Shown: positions 52,235 through 62,473 of the stretch, piece by piece
How the letters are laid out: each line of letters begins with the position of its first letter
Position numbering within the stretch: the first letter of the stretch is position 1
Source of the DNA: Oleiagrimonas sp963817755
GTDB taxonomy: Bacteria; Pseudomonadota; Gammaproteobacteria; Xanthomonadales; Rhodanobacteraceae
NCBI GenBank assembly: GCA_963817755.1
Contig: CAWFPB010000002.1
Span: forward strand, 1 to 64,000
Direction of reading: 5' to 3'
DNA: 64,000 bases
Notes under the pieces: model-generated
What the model saw: only the letters and a program-made list of their open reading frames with translations
What the model was told of the DNA's origin: nothing
The model's database searches: none
Made by a program: the position numbers and the translations under genes

Positions 52235-53129
52235 TCAGCGAATCGCCAGCGCCAGGGCCAGGCCCATCCACAGCGCGAAACCGACCCAGTTGTTGTTGCG
52301 GAAGGCGGCCAGGCAGGCCATGCGTTCGCGGCCGCGGATGATCCATTGCTGCCAGGCCATCAGCACGCCGGCCACGGCGACGCCGTACCAGTACGGCCAG
52401 GCCAGCTGCGCGCGATGGCCGACCAGGATCATGGCCAGCAGGAAGGTGGCCATCAGGATGCCGACGATGACGCGGTCGAGGTCGCCGAACAGGATCGCCG
52501 TGGACTTGGCGCCGGCCTTGAGGTCGTCGGCGATGTCGACCATGGCGTACTCGGTGTCGTACATCGTCGACCACACCACGTTGGCCAGGAACAGCAGCCA
52601 GCCCAGCGGCGGCACGTGGCCGGCCACCGCGGCGAAGGCCATCGGGATCGACCAGCCGAAGGCCGCGCCCAGCACCACCTGCGGCAGGTGGGTGTAGCGC
52701 TTGGTGAAGGGGTAGATGGCGGCCAGCGCGGCGCCGGCGAACGAGAGCTTGATGGTCAGCGGGTTGGTCAGCAGCACCAGGCCGAAGGCGACTGCGAGCA
52801 GCACGAAGAACACCGCCAGCGCCTGCTTCGGGGTGATCCGCCCGGCGGCGATCGGGCGGGCACGGGTGCGCTGGACCTGGGCGTCGAGCTTGCGGTCGGC
52901 GAAGTCGTTGATGGCGCAGCCGGCCGCGCGCATCACGAACACGCCCAGCGGTGAAGATCAGCCACGGCTTCCACGGCGGGAAGTCCATCGCCGCCAGCCA
53001 CAGCGCCCACCAGCAGGCCCACAGCAGCAGCAGCGCGCCGACCGGGCGGTCCATGCGCGTGAGCACCAGATAGTCGTAGACCCGCGAGCGCCAGTGCGCG
53101 GGCAGCCGGCGCAGCAGCCAGGTCAGCAC
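52235..53129 (-). CDS. ubiA: 4-hydroxybenzoate octaprenyltransferase (one frameshift)
   Basis: Membrane prenyltransferase of ubiquinone synthesis, about 298 residues. The two Asp-rich prenyl-diphosphate sites are present: NDFADRKLDAQ and YDTEYAMVDIADD. Eight to nine hydrophobic helices are visible. The N-terminal part (YDYLVLTRMDRPVGALLLLW) is in another frame from the rest. One base near 52945 must be removed to join it to GVFVMRAAGCAIND. The start is uncertain: GTG 53129 gives a normal length, but an upstream start in a longer Arg/Pro-rich extension is possible. It follows the ilv genes on the same strand. Confidence 0.88.
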
Positions 53130-53266
53130 GCGCCCGGCCCGCGCCGAGGCGTCCTCGGGACGGTCCGGGTGCCGCGTGGCGGGGCGGCGCGGTACGGCGT
53201 TGCGGGGGGCGGGTCTTGCGCTGACATGCGCGCCAGTGTACGTGTCCGCACGCGGCGGCGGAATCC

Positions 53267-53524
53267 TCAGGCCGCGTCGTGCACGGCATCGACCGTGCTG
53301 TGCTGCACCTCCAGCACGTCGACCAGCTTGCGGATCTGGTTGAGGATCTGGGTCAGCCGCGCACGGTCGCCGAACACCGTGACCACCAGGCGCGAGACCG
53401 CGGGGTCGCGGGTCGGCGCCACGTCGAGGGTGTGGATGTTGTGTCCGCGCGCGGCGAACAGCCCGGCCACGCGCACCAGGGCGCCGGCTTCGTTCTGCAG
53501 CAGGATGGTCAGGGTGTGCTTCAT
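53267..53524 (-). CDS. ilvM: Acetolactate synthase small (regulatory) subunit, short form
   Basis: An 85-residue ACT-domain protein (LTILLQNEAGALVRVAGLFAARGHNIHTLDVAPT). It binds the large subunit and stabilises it. The length matches the short IlvM type more than the 160-residue IlvH/IlvN. It lies 21 bases after the large-subunit gene. Confidence 0.88.
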   Translation of the reverse strand: MKHTLTILLQNEAGALVRVAGLFAARGHNIHTLDVAPTRDPAVSRLVVTVFGDRARLTQILNQIRKLVDVLEVQHSTVDAVHDAA

Positions 53525-53545
53525 GACGGTTCCGTGGATGTCGGG

Positions 53546-55420
53546 TCAGAACATGGAGTTGGGTGAGGTGTCGGGTGCCTGCGGGGCTTGCCGCGCGCGG
53601 ATGTGCTCGCCGGTGATCATCTGCGCGCAGGTCGCGCCGGGGCCGATCATCGGGTAGACCCCGGCGTCCGGATCGATGACCACTTCCAGGAAGGCCGGCC
53701 CGTCGGCCTCGAGGAAGGCGCGCACCGTGGCATCGAGCGCGGCGGGATCGTCCAGGCGCCGCGCCCAGGCGAAGCCGTCGGCCTCGGCGGCCTTGATGAA
53801 GTCCTTGCGGTGCAGGCTCTTGTCCGAAGCGGCCATGCGACCCTTGAAGAACAGCTTCTGCCACTGCCGCACCATGCCGTCGCCGCTGTTGTTCATCACC
53901 AGCACCTTCAGCGGCAGGTCGTAGGTGGTCACGGTCTCCAGCTCGCCGATGTTCATGCGGATGCTGGCGTCGCCGTCGACGTCGATGACCAGTGCGTCGG
54001 GCCGCGCGAACTGCGCGCCGATGGCGGCCGGCAGGCCGAAGCCCATGGTGCCCATGGAGCCGGAGGTCAGCCATTGCCGCGGCTGGCGGAAGGCCAGGTA
54101 CTGGGCGGCCCACATCTGGTGCTGGCCGACGCCGGTGCTGACGATCGCGCGCCCCTCGGTGTGGCGGTTGATCGCCTCCAGCACGGCGTAGGGCTGGATC
54201 AGGTCGCTGTCGCGGTCGTAGTCCATGGCGTGCTCGCGCTTGAGCGCGGCCACGTGGGCGTGCCAGTCGGCCAGGTCGGGGCGAATGCCGTGTTGGCGCC
54301 CCCAGGCGGTCAGCCGTTCCAGCACCCGCGCCGCGGGACCGACGTGGTGCCAGTCCACCGCCTTGACCTTGTCGATCTCGGCCGGGTCGATGTCGACCTG
54401 GGCGATGAAGCGCGCATGCGGGGCGAATGCGTCCGGCAGGCCGGCGACGCGGTCGTCGAAGCGCGCGCCCACGGCCAGCAGGAAGTCGCAGTCCTCGACC
54501 GCGTAGTTGGCGTAGGCGGTGCCGTGCATGCCCAGCATGTGCATCGCCAGCGGGTCGGTGGTGTCGATGGCGCCCAGGCCCATCAGCGTGGTGGTCACCG
54601 GCAGGCCGAAGGCGGCGACGAAGGTGCGCAGGGCCGGGGACGCCTCGCCGGCGACGATGCCGCCGCCGGCATAGATCAGCGGCCGCTTCGCCTTCGACAG
54701 GGCGTCGAAGAACGCGGCGCAGGCCGTGTCGTCCAGGTCCGACTCCTCGGCATCGCGCAGCCGCGCGCGGTAGCCCGACAGGGCCAGTCGTGCGCGACCC
54801 TGGAAGGTCATGGCCGCGTTCTGCACGTCCTTGGGCACGTCCACCACCACCGGGCCGGGGCGACCGCTGCGCGCCAGCATGAAGGCGGTGCGCAGGGTTG
54901 CTTCCAGGCGTTCGGGTTCGGTGACCAGGAATACGTGCTTGGCGCAGGCGCTCATGATGTTGCTGATCGGCGCCTCCTGGAACGCGTCCGAGCCGATCGC
55001 GCCGCTGGCGACCTGGCCGCAGATCACCACCATCGGGATCGAGTCGGCCATCGAATCGCGCACCGGGGTCACCGTGTTGGTGGCGCCCGGTCCGGAGGTG
55101 ACGATGGCCACGCCGACCTTGCCGCTGGCCCGCGCATAGCCGGAGGCCATGAATCCGGCGCCCTGCTCGTTGGCCGGCACCACCAGCGGCATCGGCTCGC
55201 GGCCGTCCGCGTCCACGTGCTCCGCATTGTGGCGGAAGATGGCGTCATAGACCGGCAGGATGGCGCCGCCGGAATAGCCGAACAGGACCTCGACGCCCTC
55301 GTCGGCGAGGACCTGCACGACGACCTCGGCGCCGCTCATCGATTGCCCCGAATGGGGGTGAATGTCGCCCTCGACGGACGTCGAGGGCATCTCCTGCTGG
55401 CGTTGGGCTTTTGCGGTCAC
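53546..55420 (-). CDS. ilvG: Acetolactate synthase large subunit
   Basis: Thiamine-diphosphate enzyme of 624 residues, the first common step of valine and isoleucine synthesis. The TPP-activating glutamate is Glu85 in ANEQGAGF. The TPP/Mg site is GDASIRMNIGELETVTTYDLP...VMNNSGDG. FAD-region motifs lie between. The start is a GTG (55420) with GGGGA six bases upstream; an internal ATG at residue 11 is an alternative. The frame is intact. The short small subunit beside it fits the ilvGM pairing. Confidence 0.93.
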   Translation of the reverse strand: MTAKAQRQQEMPSTSVEGDIHPHSGQSMSGAEVVVQVLADEGVEVLFGYSGGAILPVYDAIFRHNAEHVDADGREPMPLVVPANEQGAGFMASGYARASGKVGVAIVTSGPGATNTVTPVRDSMADSIPMVVICGQVASGAIGSDAFQEAPISNIMSACAKHVFLVTEPERLEATLRTAFMLARSGRPGPVVVDVPKDVQNAAMTFQGRARLALSGYRARLRDAEESDLDDTACAAFFDALSKAKRPLIYAGGGIVAGEASPALRTFVAAFGLPVTTTLMGLGAIDTTDPLAMHMLGMHGTAYANYAVEDCDFLLAVGARFDDRVAGLPDAFAPHARFIAQVDIDPAEIDKVKAVDWHHVGPAARVLERLTAWGRQHGIRPDLADWHAHVAALKREHAMDYDRDSDLIQPYAVLEAINRHTEGRAIVSTGVGQHQMWAAQYLAFRQPRQWLTSGSMGTMGFGLPAAIGAQFARPDALVIDVDGDASIRMNIGELETVTTYDLPLKVLVMNNSGDGMVRQWQKLFFKGRMAASDKSLHRKDFIKAAEADGFAWARRLDDPAALDATVRAFLEADGPAFLEVVIDPDAGVYPMIGPGATCAQMITGEHIRARQAPQAPDTSPNSMF

Positions 55421-55468
55421 GGTGTTCCCCGGAACGGTGTCAGGTACGTGCGCGTTCGGCGCGGCGCA

Positions 55469-56497
55469 TCAGCCGGCCTTCTGCAGCGATTCGGCGGCTT
55501 CGCTGGCGGCCTTGCGGTCCTTGTGCAGCCAGGCCATGCGCGCGCGCAGCTGTGCACCGACCTTCTCGATCGGGTGCGCCAGGTCGGCTTCCTTGAACTT
55601 GGTGTAGTTGGGCAGGCCGGCGGCGTACTCGGCGGTCCACTCGCGGGCAAAGGTGCCGTCCTGGATGTCGGCGAGCACGGCCTTCATGCGCTCCTTGGTG
55701 CCTTCGTCGACCACGCGCGGGCCGCGGGTGTAATCGCCGTACTGCGCGGTCTCGGAGACGAACTGCAGCATCTTGGCCAGGCCGCCCTCGTAGAACAGGT
55801 CGACGATCAGCTTGAGCTCGTGCATGACCTCGTAGTAGGCGATCTCGGGCTGGTAGCCGGCTTCGACCAGGGTCTCGAAGCCCTTGGTCACCAGCTCGCT
55901 GGCGCCGCCGCACAGCACCGCCTGTTCGCCGAACAGGTCGGTCTCGGTCTCTTCCTTGAAGTCGGTGGCGATCAGCATGGCGCGGGCGCCGCCGATGCCG
56001 GCCGCGTAGGCCTTCGCCTTCGCTTCGGCCTGGCCGGTGGCGTCCTGGTGCACCGCGTACAGGCAGGGCACGCCGCGGCCGCGCTGGTACTCGCTGCGCA
56101 CCAGCGCGCCCGGACCCTTGGGCGCGACCAGGTTCACGTCGATGTCCGCGCGCGGAGCGATCTGGCCGAAGTGCACGTTGAAGCCGTGCGCGAACAGCAG
56201 CGCCGCGCCGGGCTTGATGTGGGGCTCGATGGATTCGGTGTAGACGGCCGGCTGCACCATGTCGGGGGTGAGGAAGGCGACCAGGTCGGCGCCCTTGACC
56301 GCCTCGGCGGGCTCGGCGACCGGCAGGCCGTCGTCCTGGGCTTTCTGCCAGGACGGGCCGCCCGGGCGCGCGCCGACGATCACGTCCAGGCCGGACTCGT
56401 GCAGGTTCAGCGCGTGCGCGCGGCCCTGGCTGCCGTAGCCGATCACGGCGATGCGGGCGTGCTTCAGGGGTTCGATGGTGGCGGGTGTGGTGCTCAT
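55469..56497 (-). CDS. ilvC: Ketol-acid reductoisomerase (class I)
   Basis: NADPH-dependent reductoisomerase, 342 residues, the short class I form. The nucleotide motif GYGSQGRAHALNL is at 20-32, and the knotted helical domain holds the Mg-binding EVMHELKLIVDL and GDYTRGPRVV stretches. GGAG lies six bases before ATG 56497. The frame is intact and directly downstream of ilvD. Confidence 0.95.
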   Translation of the reverse strand: MSTTPATIEPLKHARIAVIGYGSQGRAHALNLHESGLDVIVGARPGGPSWQKAQDDGLPVAEPAEAVKGADLVAFLTPDMVQPAVYTESIEPHIKPGAALLFAHGFNVHFGQIAPRADIDVNLVAPKGPGALVRSEYQRGRGVPCLYAVHQDATGQAEAKAKAYAAGIGGARAMLIATDFKEETETDLFGEQAVLCGGASELVTKGFETLVEAGYQPEIAYYEVMHELKLIVDLFYEGGLAKMLQFVSETAQYGDYTRGPRVVDEGTKERMKAVLADIQDGTFAREWTAEYAAGLPNYTKFKEADLAHPIEKVGAQLRARMAWLHKDRKAASEAAESLQKAG

Positions 56498-56558
56498 GGA
56501 ATGCTCCGTTGGATGGTGGTGGGTATCGGTGGTGGGAAGGTGCTTGGCGTGGCGACGA

Positions 56559-56610
56559 GGGGCGAGGGGTGAAAGGGCGGTCGGTTCGCCCCTTAGCTCC
56601 TGGCCCCTTG
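56559..56610. repeat. Degenerate heptamer repeats between ilvD and ilvC
   Basis: GGGGCGA and GGGGTGA (56559-56572) and, 16 bases on, GCCCCTTAGCTCCTGGCCCC (56588-56607). They resemble the GGGGCTA array at the end of bioF. The second group encodes the final residues (QGARS) and the TAA stop (56593-56595) of ilvD. Confidence 0.55.
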
Positions 56611-58285
56611 TTTGGTTCGCCATTGATAAGGCGTGGACGCGCTGGTCACGGCGCCGGTCGAAGCCGAGCCGACCAGCTGCGCGTACTTGGCCAGTGCGCC
56701 GTGGGTGACCTTGGGCGGTGGCGCCTTCCAGTCGGCGCGGCGCGCCTCGAGGTCGGCGTCGGTGGACAGGCGTGCGGGCCTCGCCGTCGATGACGATGCG
56801 GTCACCGTCCGCGAGCAGGGCGATGGGGCCGCCGCGGGCCGCCTCGGGGGCGACGTGGCCGACCATGAAGCCGCGCGTGGCGCCGGAAAAGCGCCCGTCG
56901 GTGATCAGCGCCACGTCGGCGCCCAGGCCGCGGCCGATCAGCGCCGCGGTCACGCCCAGCATCTCGCGCATGCCGGGTCCGCCGGCCGGACCCTCGTTGC
57001 GGATGACGATGACGTCGCCCTTGCTGATGCGGTCGCCCTGCACCGCGGCGAAGGCCTCCTCCTCGCTCTCGAACACGCGAGCGGTGCCTTCGAAGCGGTT
57101 GGTGCCGAGGCCGGCCAGCTTCAGGATGCAGCCTTCCGGGGCCAGGTTGCCGTAGAGGATGGCGTAGCCGCCGCGCGGCTTGACCGGAGCGTCGACCGGA
57201 TACACGACGGCGTGGTCGGCCTGCGCCGGCGGTGCGTCGTCCAGTTCGGCGAAGAAGCTGCGGCCGGTGACCGTGGGCACGTCGGTGAGCATGCCGGCGC
57301 GGCGCAGCTCGTCGGCGATCGCGGCCACGCCCCCGGCCTCGTACATCTCCACCGCGCTGTAGCGGCCGGCCGGCATCAGGTCGGCGATCACCGGGGTCTG
57401 CTCCGAGGCCGCGTTGAAGTCCTCCAGGTCCAGCTTCACCCCGGCCTCGTGGGCGATCGCCAGCAGGTGCAGCGCGGCGTTGGTGGAACCGGCGGTGGCG
57501 GCGACCAGGCGCGCGGCGTTGACGAAGGCCTCGCGGGTCATGACCTGGCGCGGGGTGCGCTCGCTCGCCAGGCACTCCATCGCCAGGGCGCCGCAGCGGC
57601 GCGCGGCCGCGGCCTTGTCCTCATGCGTGGCCGGGATGTCGTTCAGGCCCACCGGCGAGATGCCCAGCGCGGTCAGGATCATGGCCATGGTGTTGGCGGT
57701 GTACTGGCCGCCGCAGGCACCGGCGCCGGGGCAGGCACGGGTCTCGACCTGCTTGAGCTCGGCGTCGCTCATGTTCCCGGCACCGTGTGCGCCGACCGCC
57801 TCGAACACGTCCTGCACGGTGATCGACTTGCCGTTGAGCTTGCCGTGGCCGATGCTGCCGCCGTACAGCGCCACGCCCGGGATATCCAGGCGCGCCAGCG
57901 CCATCGCGGCGGCCGGGATGGTCTTGTCGCAGCCGCACAGCACCACCATGGCGTCCAGGCTGTGGCCCTCGACAGCCAGCTCGATGGAGTCGGTGATGAC
58001 CTCGCGGCTGACCAGCGAGGCGCGCATGCCCGGCGTGCCCATGGCGATGCCGTCGGTGACCGCGATGGTGTTGAACTCGATCGGCGTGCCGCCGGCCGCG
58101 CGGATGCCTTCGGCCACCTCGTTGGCCAGGTCGCGCAGGTTGAGGTTGCACGGGCTGACGTTGGACCAGGTGTGGACCACCGCGACCAGCGGCTTGCCGA
58201 TGGCCTCGTCGTCCAGGCCGGTGGCGCGCATCATGGCGCGCGCCGGGGCGCGGTCGGGTCCCTTCTTGATGGTGTCGCTGCGCAT
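56593..58285 (-). CDS. ilvD: Dihydroxy-acid dehydratase (one frameshift)
   Basis: Iron-sulfur dehydratase of about 563 residues, third step of valine/isoleucine synthesis. Cluster cysteines are in VLCGCDKTIPAAAM and PGAGACGGQYTANTM; the catalytic region ITDGRFSGATRGFMVGHVAPEA is present. The frame shifts once near 56770-56785, after DGEAR; the C-terminus LSTDADLEARRADWKAP follows in the next frame. Without the correction the frame runs straight on into ilvC. The stop codon comes from a heptamer-like repeat. It starts 12 bases after leuB. Confidence 0.92.
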
Positions 58286-58297
58286 CGTCTTACCCCC

Positions 58298-59397
58298 TTA
58301 CCCGCAGGCCCGCATGCCGGCGAAGAACGCCGGCTTGCCGGCGCGGCCGGGGTCCAGCGCGTCGATCACCGCGTCGCGCACCGCCTCGGTGCCGGCGTCG
58401 CCGCCGACATCGCGCGTCCACGGGCCGTGCTCGAGCACGTGGTCGACGGCCGCTTCCACGGCGTCGGCCTCCTCGGCCAGGCCCAGCGCGTGGCGCAGCA
58501 GCAGCGCGGCGCTGGCGATGGCGCCCAGCGGGTTGGCCACGCCCTGGCCGGCGATGTCCGGCGCCGAGCCGTGGATGGGTTCGTACAGGCCGCCGTGCCC
58601 GTCGCCCAGCGAGGCCGAGGGCAGCAGGCCCAGCGAGCCGGCCAGCGCCGCGGCCTCGTCGGTGAGGATGTCGCCGAACAGGTTCTCGGTGACGATCACG
58701 TCGTAGCGGGACGGCTGGGTCAGCAGCAGCATGGCCATCGAATCGACCAGCTGGTGCTCCAGGCGCACGTCGGGGAATTCGTGCGGCCACGCGCTCGGCG
58801 GTGCGCCGCCACAGCCGCGAGGTCTCCAGCACGTTGGCCTTGTCCACCGAGGTCAGGCGCCGGCCGCGGGTGCGGGCGACCTCGAAGGCGCGGCGCAGCA
58901 CGCGCTCGATCTCGGCGACGGTGTACTGGCACTCGTCGGTGGCGGCTTCCGCGGTGCGCGTCTTGGCGCCGAAGTAGGCGCCGCCGGTGAGCTCGCGCAC
59001 CACCACGAAGTCGACGTCGCGCAGGCGCTCGTTCTTCAGCGGCGAGCGTTCGGCCAGGCTCGGGTGCACGCGCACCGGGCGCAGGTTGGCGTACACGCCC
59101 AGTGCCGCGCGCAGCGCCAGCAGGCCCTGTTCGGGGCGCACGGCGGCGTCGGGGTCGGACCACTTCGGGCCGCCGACCGCGCCCAGCAGCACGGCGTCGG
59201 CCGCCAGGCACGCCGCGCGGGTGGCCTCGGGCAGCGGCTCGCCGGTGGCGTCGATGGCGGCGCCGCCGATGGCGTGCTCGCTGGAACGTGAAGCGGTGCC
59301 CGCCGCGCTCGGCGACGGCCGTCAGGACCGCCACGGCGGCGGCGGTGACTTCGGGGCCGACGCCGTCGCCGGGGAGTGTGACCAGTTGGGCTTGCAT
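58298..59397 (-). CDS. leuB: 3-isopropylmalate dehydrogenase (two frameshifts)
   Basis: NAD-dependent beta-decarboxylating dehydrogenase, about 366 residues, third step of leucine synthesis. Segments in order: LVTLPGDGVGPEV, then (after a shift near 59283) DAVLLGAVGGPKW, then VVRELTGGAYFG and TSVDKANVLETSRLW, then (after a shift near 58780) LEHQLVDSMAML, NLFGDILTDEAA and EPIHGSAPDIAG. Removing one base at each site restores the family sequence (for example FTFREHAIGG). The end MRACG and TAA lie 12 bases before ilvD. Confidence 0.92.
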
Positions 59398-59442
59398 GAT
59401 GTGCGGAATCCTTGAAGTGGGGTGGCGATGGGACGGCGGCGC

Positions 59443-60027
59443 TCAGGCGGCCGCTTCGGTGCGTTGTTCGTGCGCGGTGATGGCGGCGTCCTGCTTGAGC
59501 AGGTAACCGAGCTGGTCCACGCCCTCGAGCAGGCAGTGGCGGGCGAAGGCATCGATCTGGAAACCGAAGCGGCCGCCGTCGGGCAGCTCGATGAAGCCGC
59601 CGGCGACGTCGATGTGCAGTTCGATGCCCGGGTGCTCGAGCAGCCAGCGGTGCTCGGCGTCGCTGACCACCACGGCCAGCAGGCCGTTCTTGAGCGCGTT
59701 GGAGCGGAAGATGTCGGCGATCTCGTTGCTCAGCACCGCGCGGATGCCGAAGTCCAGCAGCGCCCAGGGCGCGTGCTCGCGCGAGCTGCCGCAGCCGAAA
59801 TTGCGTCCGGCGACCAGGATCTCGCAGCCGCGCGCCGCGGGCCGGTTGAGCTCGAAATCCGGGTTGTCGCTGCCGTCGGGCCGGTAGCGCCAGTCGGTGA
59901 AGCAGTGCCGGCCCAGTCCGGCGCGCTCGGTGGTGGTCAGAAAGCGCGCGGGGATGATGCGGTCGGTGTCGATGTTCTCGTACGGCAGCACCGCGGTGCG
60001 CGAGCGCAGGTGGGTCAAGGGTTTCAT
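59443..60027 (-). CDS. leuD: 3-isopropylmalate dehydratase small subunit
   Basis: A 194-residue swivelling-domain subunit that completes the active site of LeuC. The family motifs YENIDTDRIIPARFL and GRNFGCGSSREHAPWAL are clear. Its ATG overlaps the leuC stop by four bases (ATGA). Frame intact. Confidence 0.95.
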   Translation of the reverse strand: MKPLTHLRSRTAVLPYENIDTDRIIPARFLTTTERAGLGRHCFTDWRYRPDGSDNPDFELNRPAARGCEILVAGRNFGCGSSREHAPWALLDFGIRAVLSNEIADIFRSNALKNGLLAVVVSDAEHRWLLEHPGIELHIDVAGGFIELPDGGRFGFQIDAFARHCLLEGVDQLGYLLKQDAAITAHEQRTEAAA

Positions 60028-61443
60028 GCGGCCTGCTCCTCGGCTTGCAGGGAAGGGGCGTCGCACACGCGGCCGGCGACGGCCGAGGCGGCGGCGGTCT
60101 CGGGGCTGGCCAGCACGGTGCGCGCACCCTTGCCCTGGCGGCCCTCGAAATTGCGGTTGGAGGTGGACACGACCAGCTGGCCGGGCTGGGCCAGGTCGCC
60201 GTTCATGGCGATGCACATCGAGCAGCCGGGCACGCGCCACTCGGCACCGGCGGCGGTGAAGACCTCGTGCAGGCCCTCGGCCTCGGCGGCGCGGCGCACG
60301 CTTTCCGAGCCGGGCACCACCAGCATGCGCACGCCCTCGGCCACGCGGCGCCCGCGCAGCACCTCGGCGGCGGCGCGCAGGTCGGGCAGGCGCGAATTGG
60401 TGCAGCTGCCGACGAACACCACGTCCACCGCCATGCCGGCCACGGTCTGGCCGGCGCGGACCTGCATGTAGTCCAGCGCGCGGCGTTCCTGGGCGTTGGT
60501 CGCCGCCGGCACCGGCGCGTCGATGGCGCCGGCCATGCCTGGGTGGGTGCCGTAGGTGACCGTGGGGCGCACCTTCGAGGCATCGATGCGCACCTCGCGG
60601 TCATACCGCGCGCCGTCGTCGCTGCGCAGGGTCTTCCAGTAGGCCACGGCGCGGTCCCAGGCTTCGCCCTGCGGCGCGCGCGGACGGCCCTTGAGCCAGT
60701 CGAAGGTGGTCGGGTCGGGCGCGATCATGCCGGCGCGTGCGCCGGCCTCGATGGCCATGTTGCACACGGTCATGCGCGCCTCCATCGACAGCGCCTCGAT
60801 GGCCGGGCCGCGGAACTCCAGCACGTGGCCGGTGCCGCCGCCGACGCCGATGCGTGGCGATGACGTGCAGCACCAGGTCCTTGGCGCCGACGCCCGCGGG
60901 CAGTTGGCCGTCGACATGGATGGCGAAGGTCTTCGGCTTGCGCTGCAGCAGGCACTGCGTGGCCATGACGTGGCCGACCTCGGTGGTGCCGATGCCGAAG
61001 GCCAGCGCGCCGAAGGCGCCGTGCGTGGAGGTGTGGCTGTCGCCGCACACGATGGTCATGCCCGGCTGCGTGGCGCCCAGTTCCGGGCCGATCACGTGCA
61101 CGATGCCGCGCGCGTCGCTGTCCCAGTCGTGCAGTTCGACGCCGAATTCGGCGCAGTTGGACTGCAGCTGCGCGACCTGGGCCTCGGCCGCGGGCGTGGC
61201 GTAGGGACGCCGGCCATCGCTGGAAGCGGGGAGGGTGGGCGTGGAATGGTCCAGCGTGGCCAGCGTGCGGTCGGGACGGCGCAGCTTCAGGCCGCGTGCG
61301 CGCAGTTCGGCGAACGCCTGCGGCGAGGTGACCTCGTGCACCAGGTGCAGGTCGATGTACAGCACCGCCGGTGCGGAGTCGGATTCGGGCGCGACCTGGT
61401 GTGCGTCCCAGAGCTTGTCGAACAGGGTGCGTGGTGCATTCAT
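60024..61443 (-). CDS. leuC: 3-isopropylmalate dehydratase large subunit (one frameshift)
   Basis: Aconitase-type [4Fe-4S] dehydratase of about 472 residues. Motifs: TLFDKLWDAHQV, VCGDSHTSTHGAFGALAFGIG, VVFVGSCTNSR with a cluster cysteine and RVPGCSMCIAMNGD with the other two. The frame changes once near 60855, between VLHVIA and IGVGGGTGHVLEF. GGAGG lies seven bases before ATG 61443. Both ends overlap neighbours by four bases (ilvE upstream, leuD downstream), showing tight translational coupling. Confidence 0.93.
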
Positions 61444-62444
61444 GAGGAGGCCTCCATCGAAGCCGGCGCTTCTCGAGCAGTGCGGCCATGGATGGCCGCT
61501 GGTTGTTTTTCGCGGTCAGGGACGACCGCATCGGCGACGGTCGTGAGCCAGTTCCAGCGGTCCTCGGTGCGACCGTCGAACAGGCCGAAGAAGGCGTCCT
61601 GCAGGGCGCGGGTGATCGGGCCGACGGTGCCGTCGCCGACCGGCGTGCCGTCGACCGAGCGGATCGGCGTGATCTCGGCGGCGGTGCCGCACATGAACGC
61701 TTCGCGCGCGTAGTACAGCGACTCGCGCGGCAGCGCCCGCTCGACCACCGGGATGCCCAGGTGCGCGGCCAGCTTCAGCACGCTGTCGCGGGTGATGCCC
61801 ACCAGCACGCCGGCACTGGTCGGCGGGGTGACCAGCATGTCGTCCAGGACCAGGAAGATGTTCTCGCCGGCGCCCTCGCTGAGCATGCCGTCGGTGCCCA
61901 GCGCGATGCCCTCGGCATAGCCGCCGCGGCGGGCCTCCATGGCGATCAGCTGGCTGTTGAGGTAGTTGCCGCCGGCCTTGGCCCAGGCCGGGAAGGTGTT
62001 GGGCGCGGCGCGGTTCCAGCTGCTCACGCACACGTCGGCGCCGTGCTCCCTGGCGTCGCCGTGGTAGCTGCCCCAGGGCAGGGCCAGGATCGCCACCTCG
62101 ACCACGTTGTCGGCCGGCAGCACGCCCAGGCCGCCGGCGCCGCGGAACACCAGCGGGCGCACGTAGGCCGAGTCCATGCCGTTGGCGGCCACGACCTCGC
62201 GGCAGGCGGCGTCGATCTGGTCGGGCGTGTAGCCGACGTTGATGCCGTACACGCGTGCCGAGGCGAACAGGCGCCGGGTATGGTCGGCCAGGCGGAAAAA
62301 GCGCGGGCCGTCGGGCGTGGCGTAGACGCGCTCGCCCTCGAACACCGAGGAGCCGTAGTGCAGGGCGTGGGCGCTGACGTGCACGGTGGCCTCGTGCCAG
62401 GGCGCGAGCCGGCCGTTGTGCCAGATCAGGGGGGAGTCGCTCAT
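61440..62444 (-). CDS. ilvE: Branched-chain amino acid aminotransferase with C-terminal extension
   Basis: Fold-type IV PLP transaminase of 334 residues, last step of valine, leucine and isoleucine synthesis. Marks: HALHYGSSVFEGERVY, the PLP lysine in FPAWAKAGGNYLNSQL, LSEGAGENIFLV and MCGTAAEITPI. Usual BCATs of this type end near WLTTV, at about 308 residues. Here about 25 more residues follow, in part encoded by a palindromic dispersed repeat, and end in a TGA that overlaps the leuC ATG by four bases. Confidence 0.95.
   Translation of the reverse strand: MSDSPLIWHNGRLAPWHEATVHVSAHALHYGSSVFEGERVYATPDGPRFFRLADHTRRLFASARVYGINVGYTPDQIDAACREVVAANGMDSAYVRPLVFRGAGGLGVLPADNVVEVAILALPWGSYHGDAREHGADVCVSSWNRAAPNTFPAWAKAGGNYLNSQLIAMEARRGGYAEGIALGTDGMLSEGAGENIFLVLDDMLVTPPTSAGVLVGITRDSVLKLAAHLGIPVVERALPRESLYYAREAFMCGTAAEITPIRSVDGTPVGDGTVGPITRALQDAFFGLFDGRTEDRWNWLTTVADAVVPDREKQPAAIHGRTAREAPASMEASS
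61468..61500. repeat. Palindromic dispersed repeat, copy 2 (inside ilvE)
   Basis: Core CGGCCATGGATGGCCG, about 33 bases, matching in reverse orientation the unit at 7095-7128 with about two mismatches. Here it is translated as part of the ilvE tail (IHGRTAREAP). Confidence 0.75.
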
Positions 62445-62473
62445 GGATGCCTCGCGGGAAGTCCGGTGGGTGT

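Noticed and set aside
55469..58285. An apparent 938-residue IlvD-IlvC fusion protein
   Set aside because: The frame joins the two only because of a one-base error in ilvD; a separate ilvC start with ribosome site and the real ilvD end in the other frame are both present.
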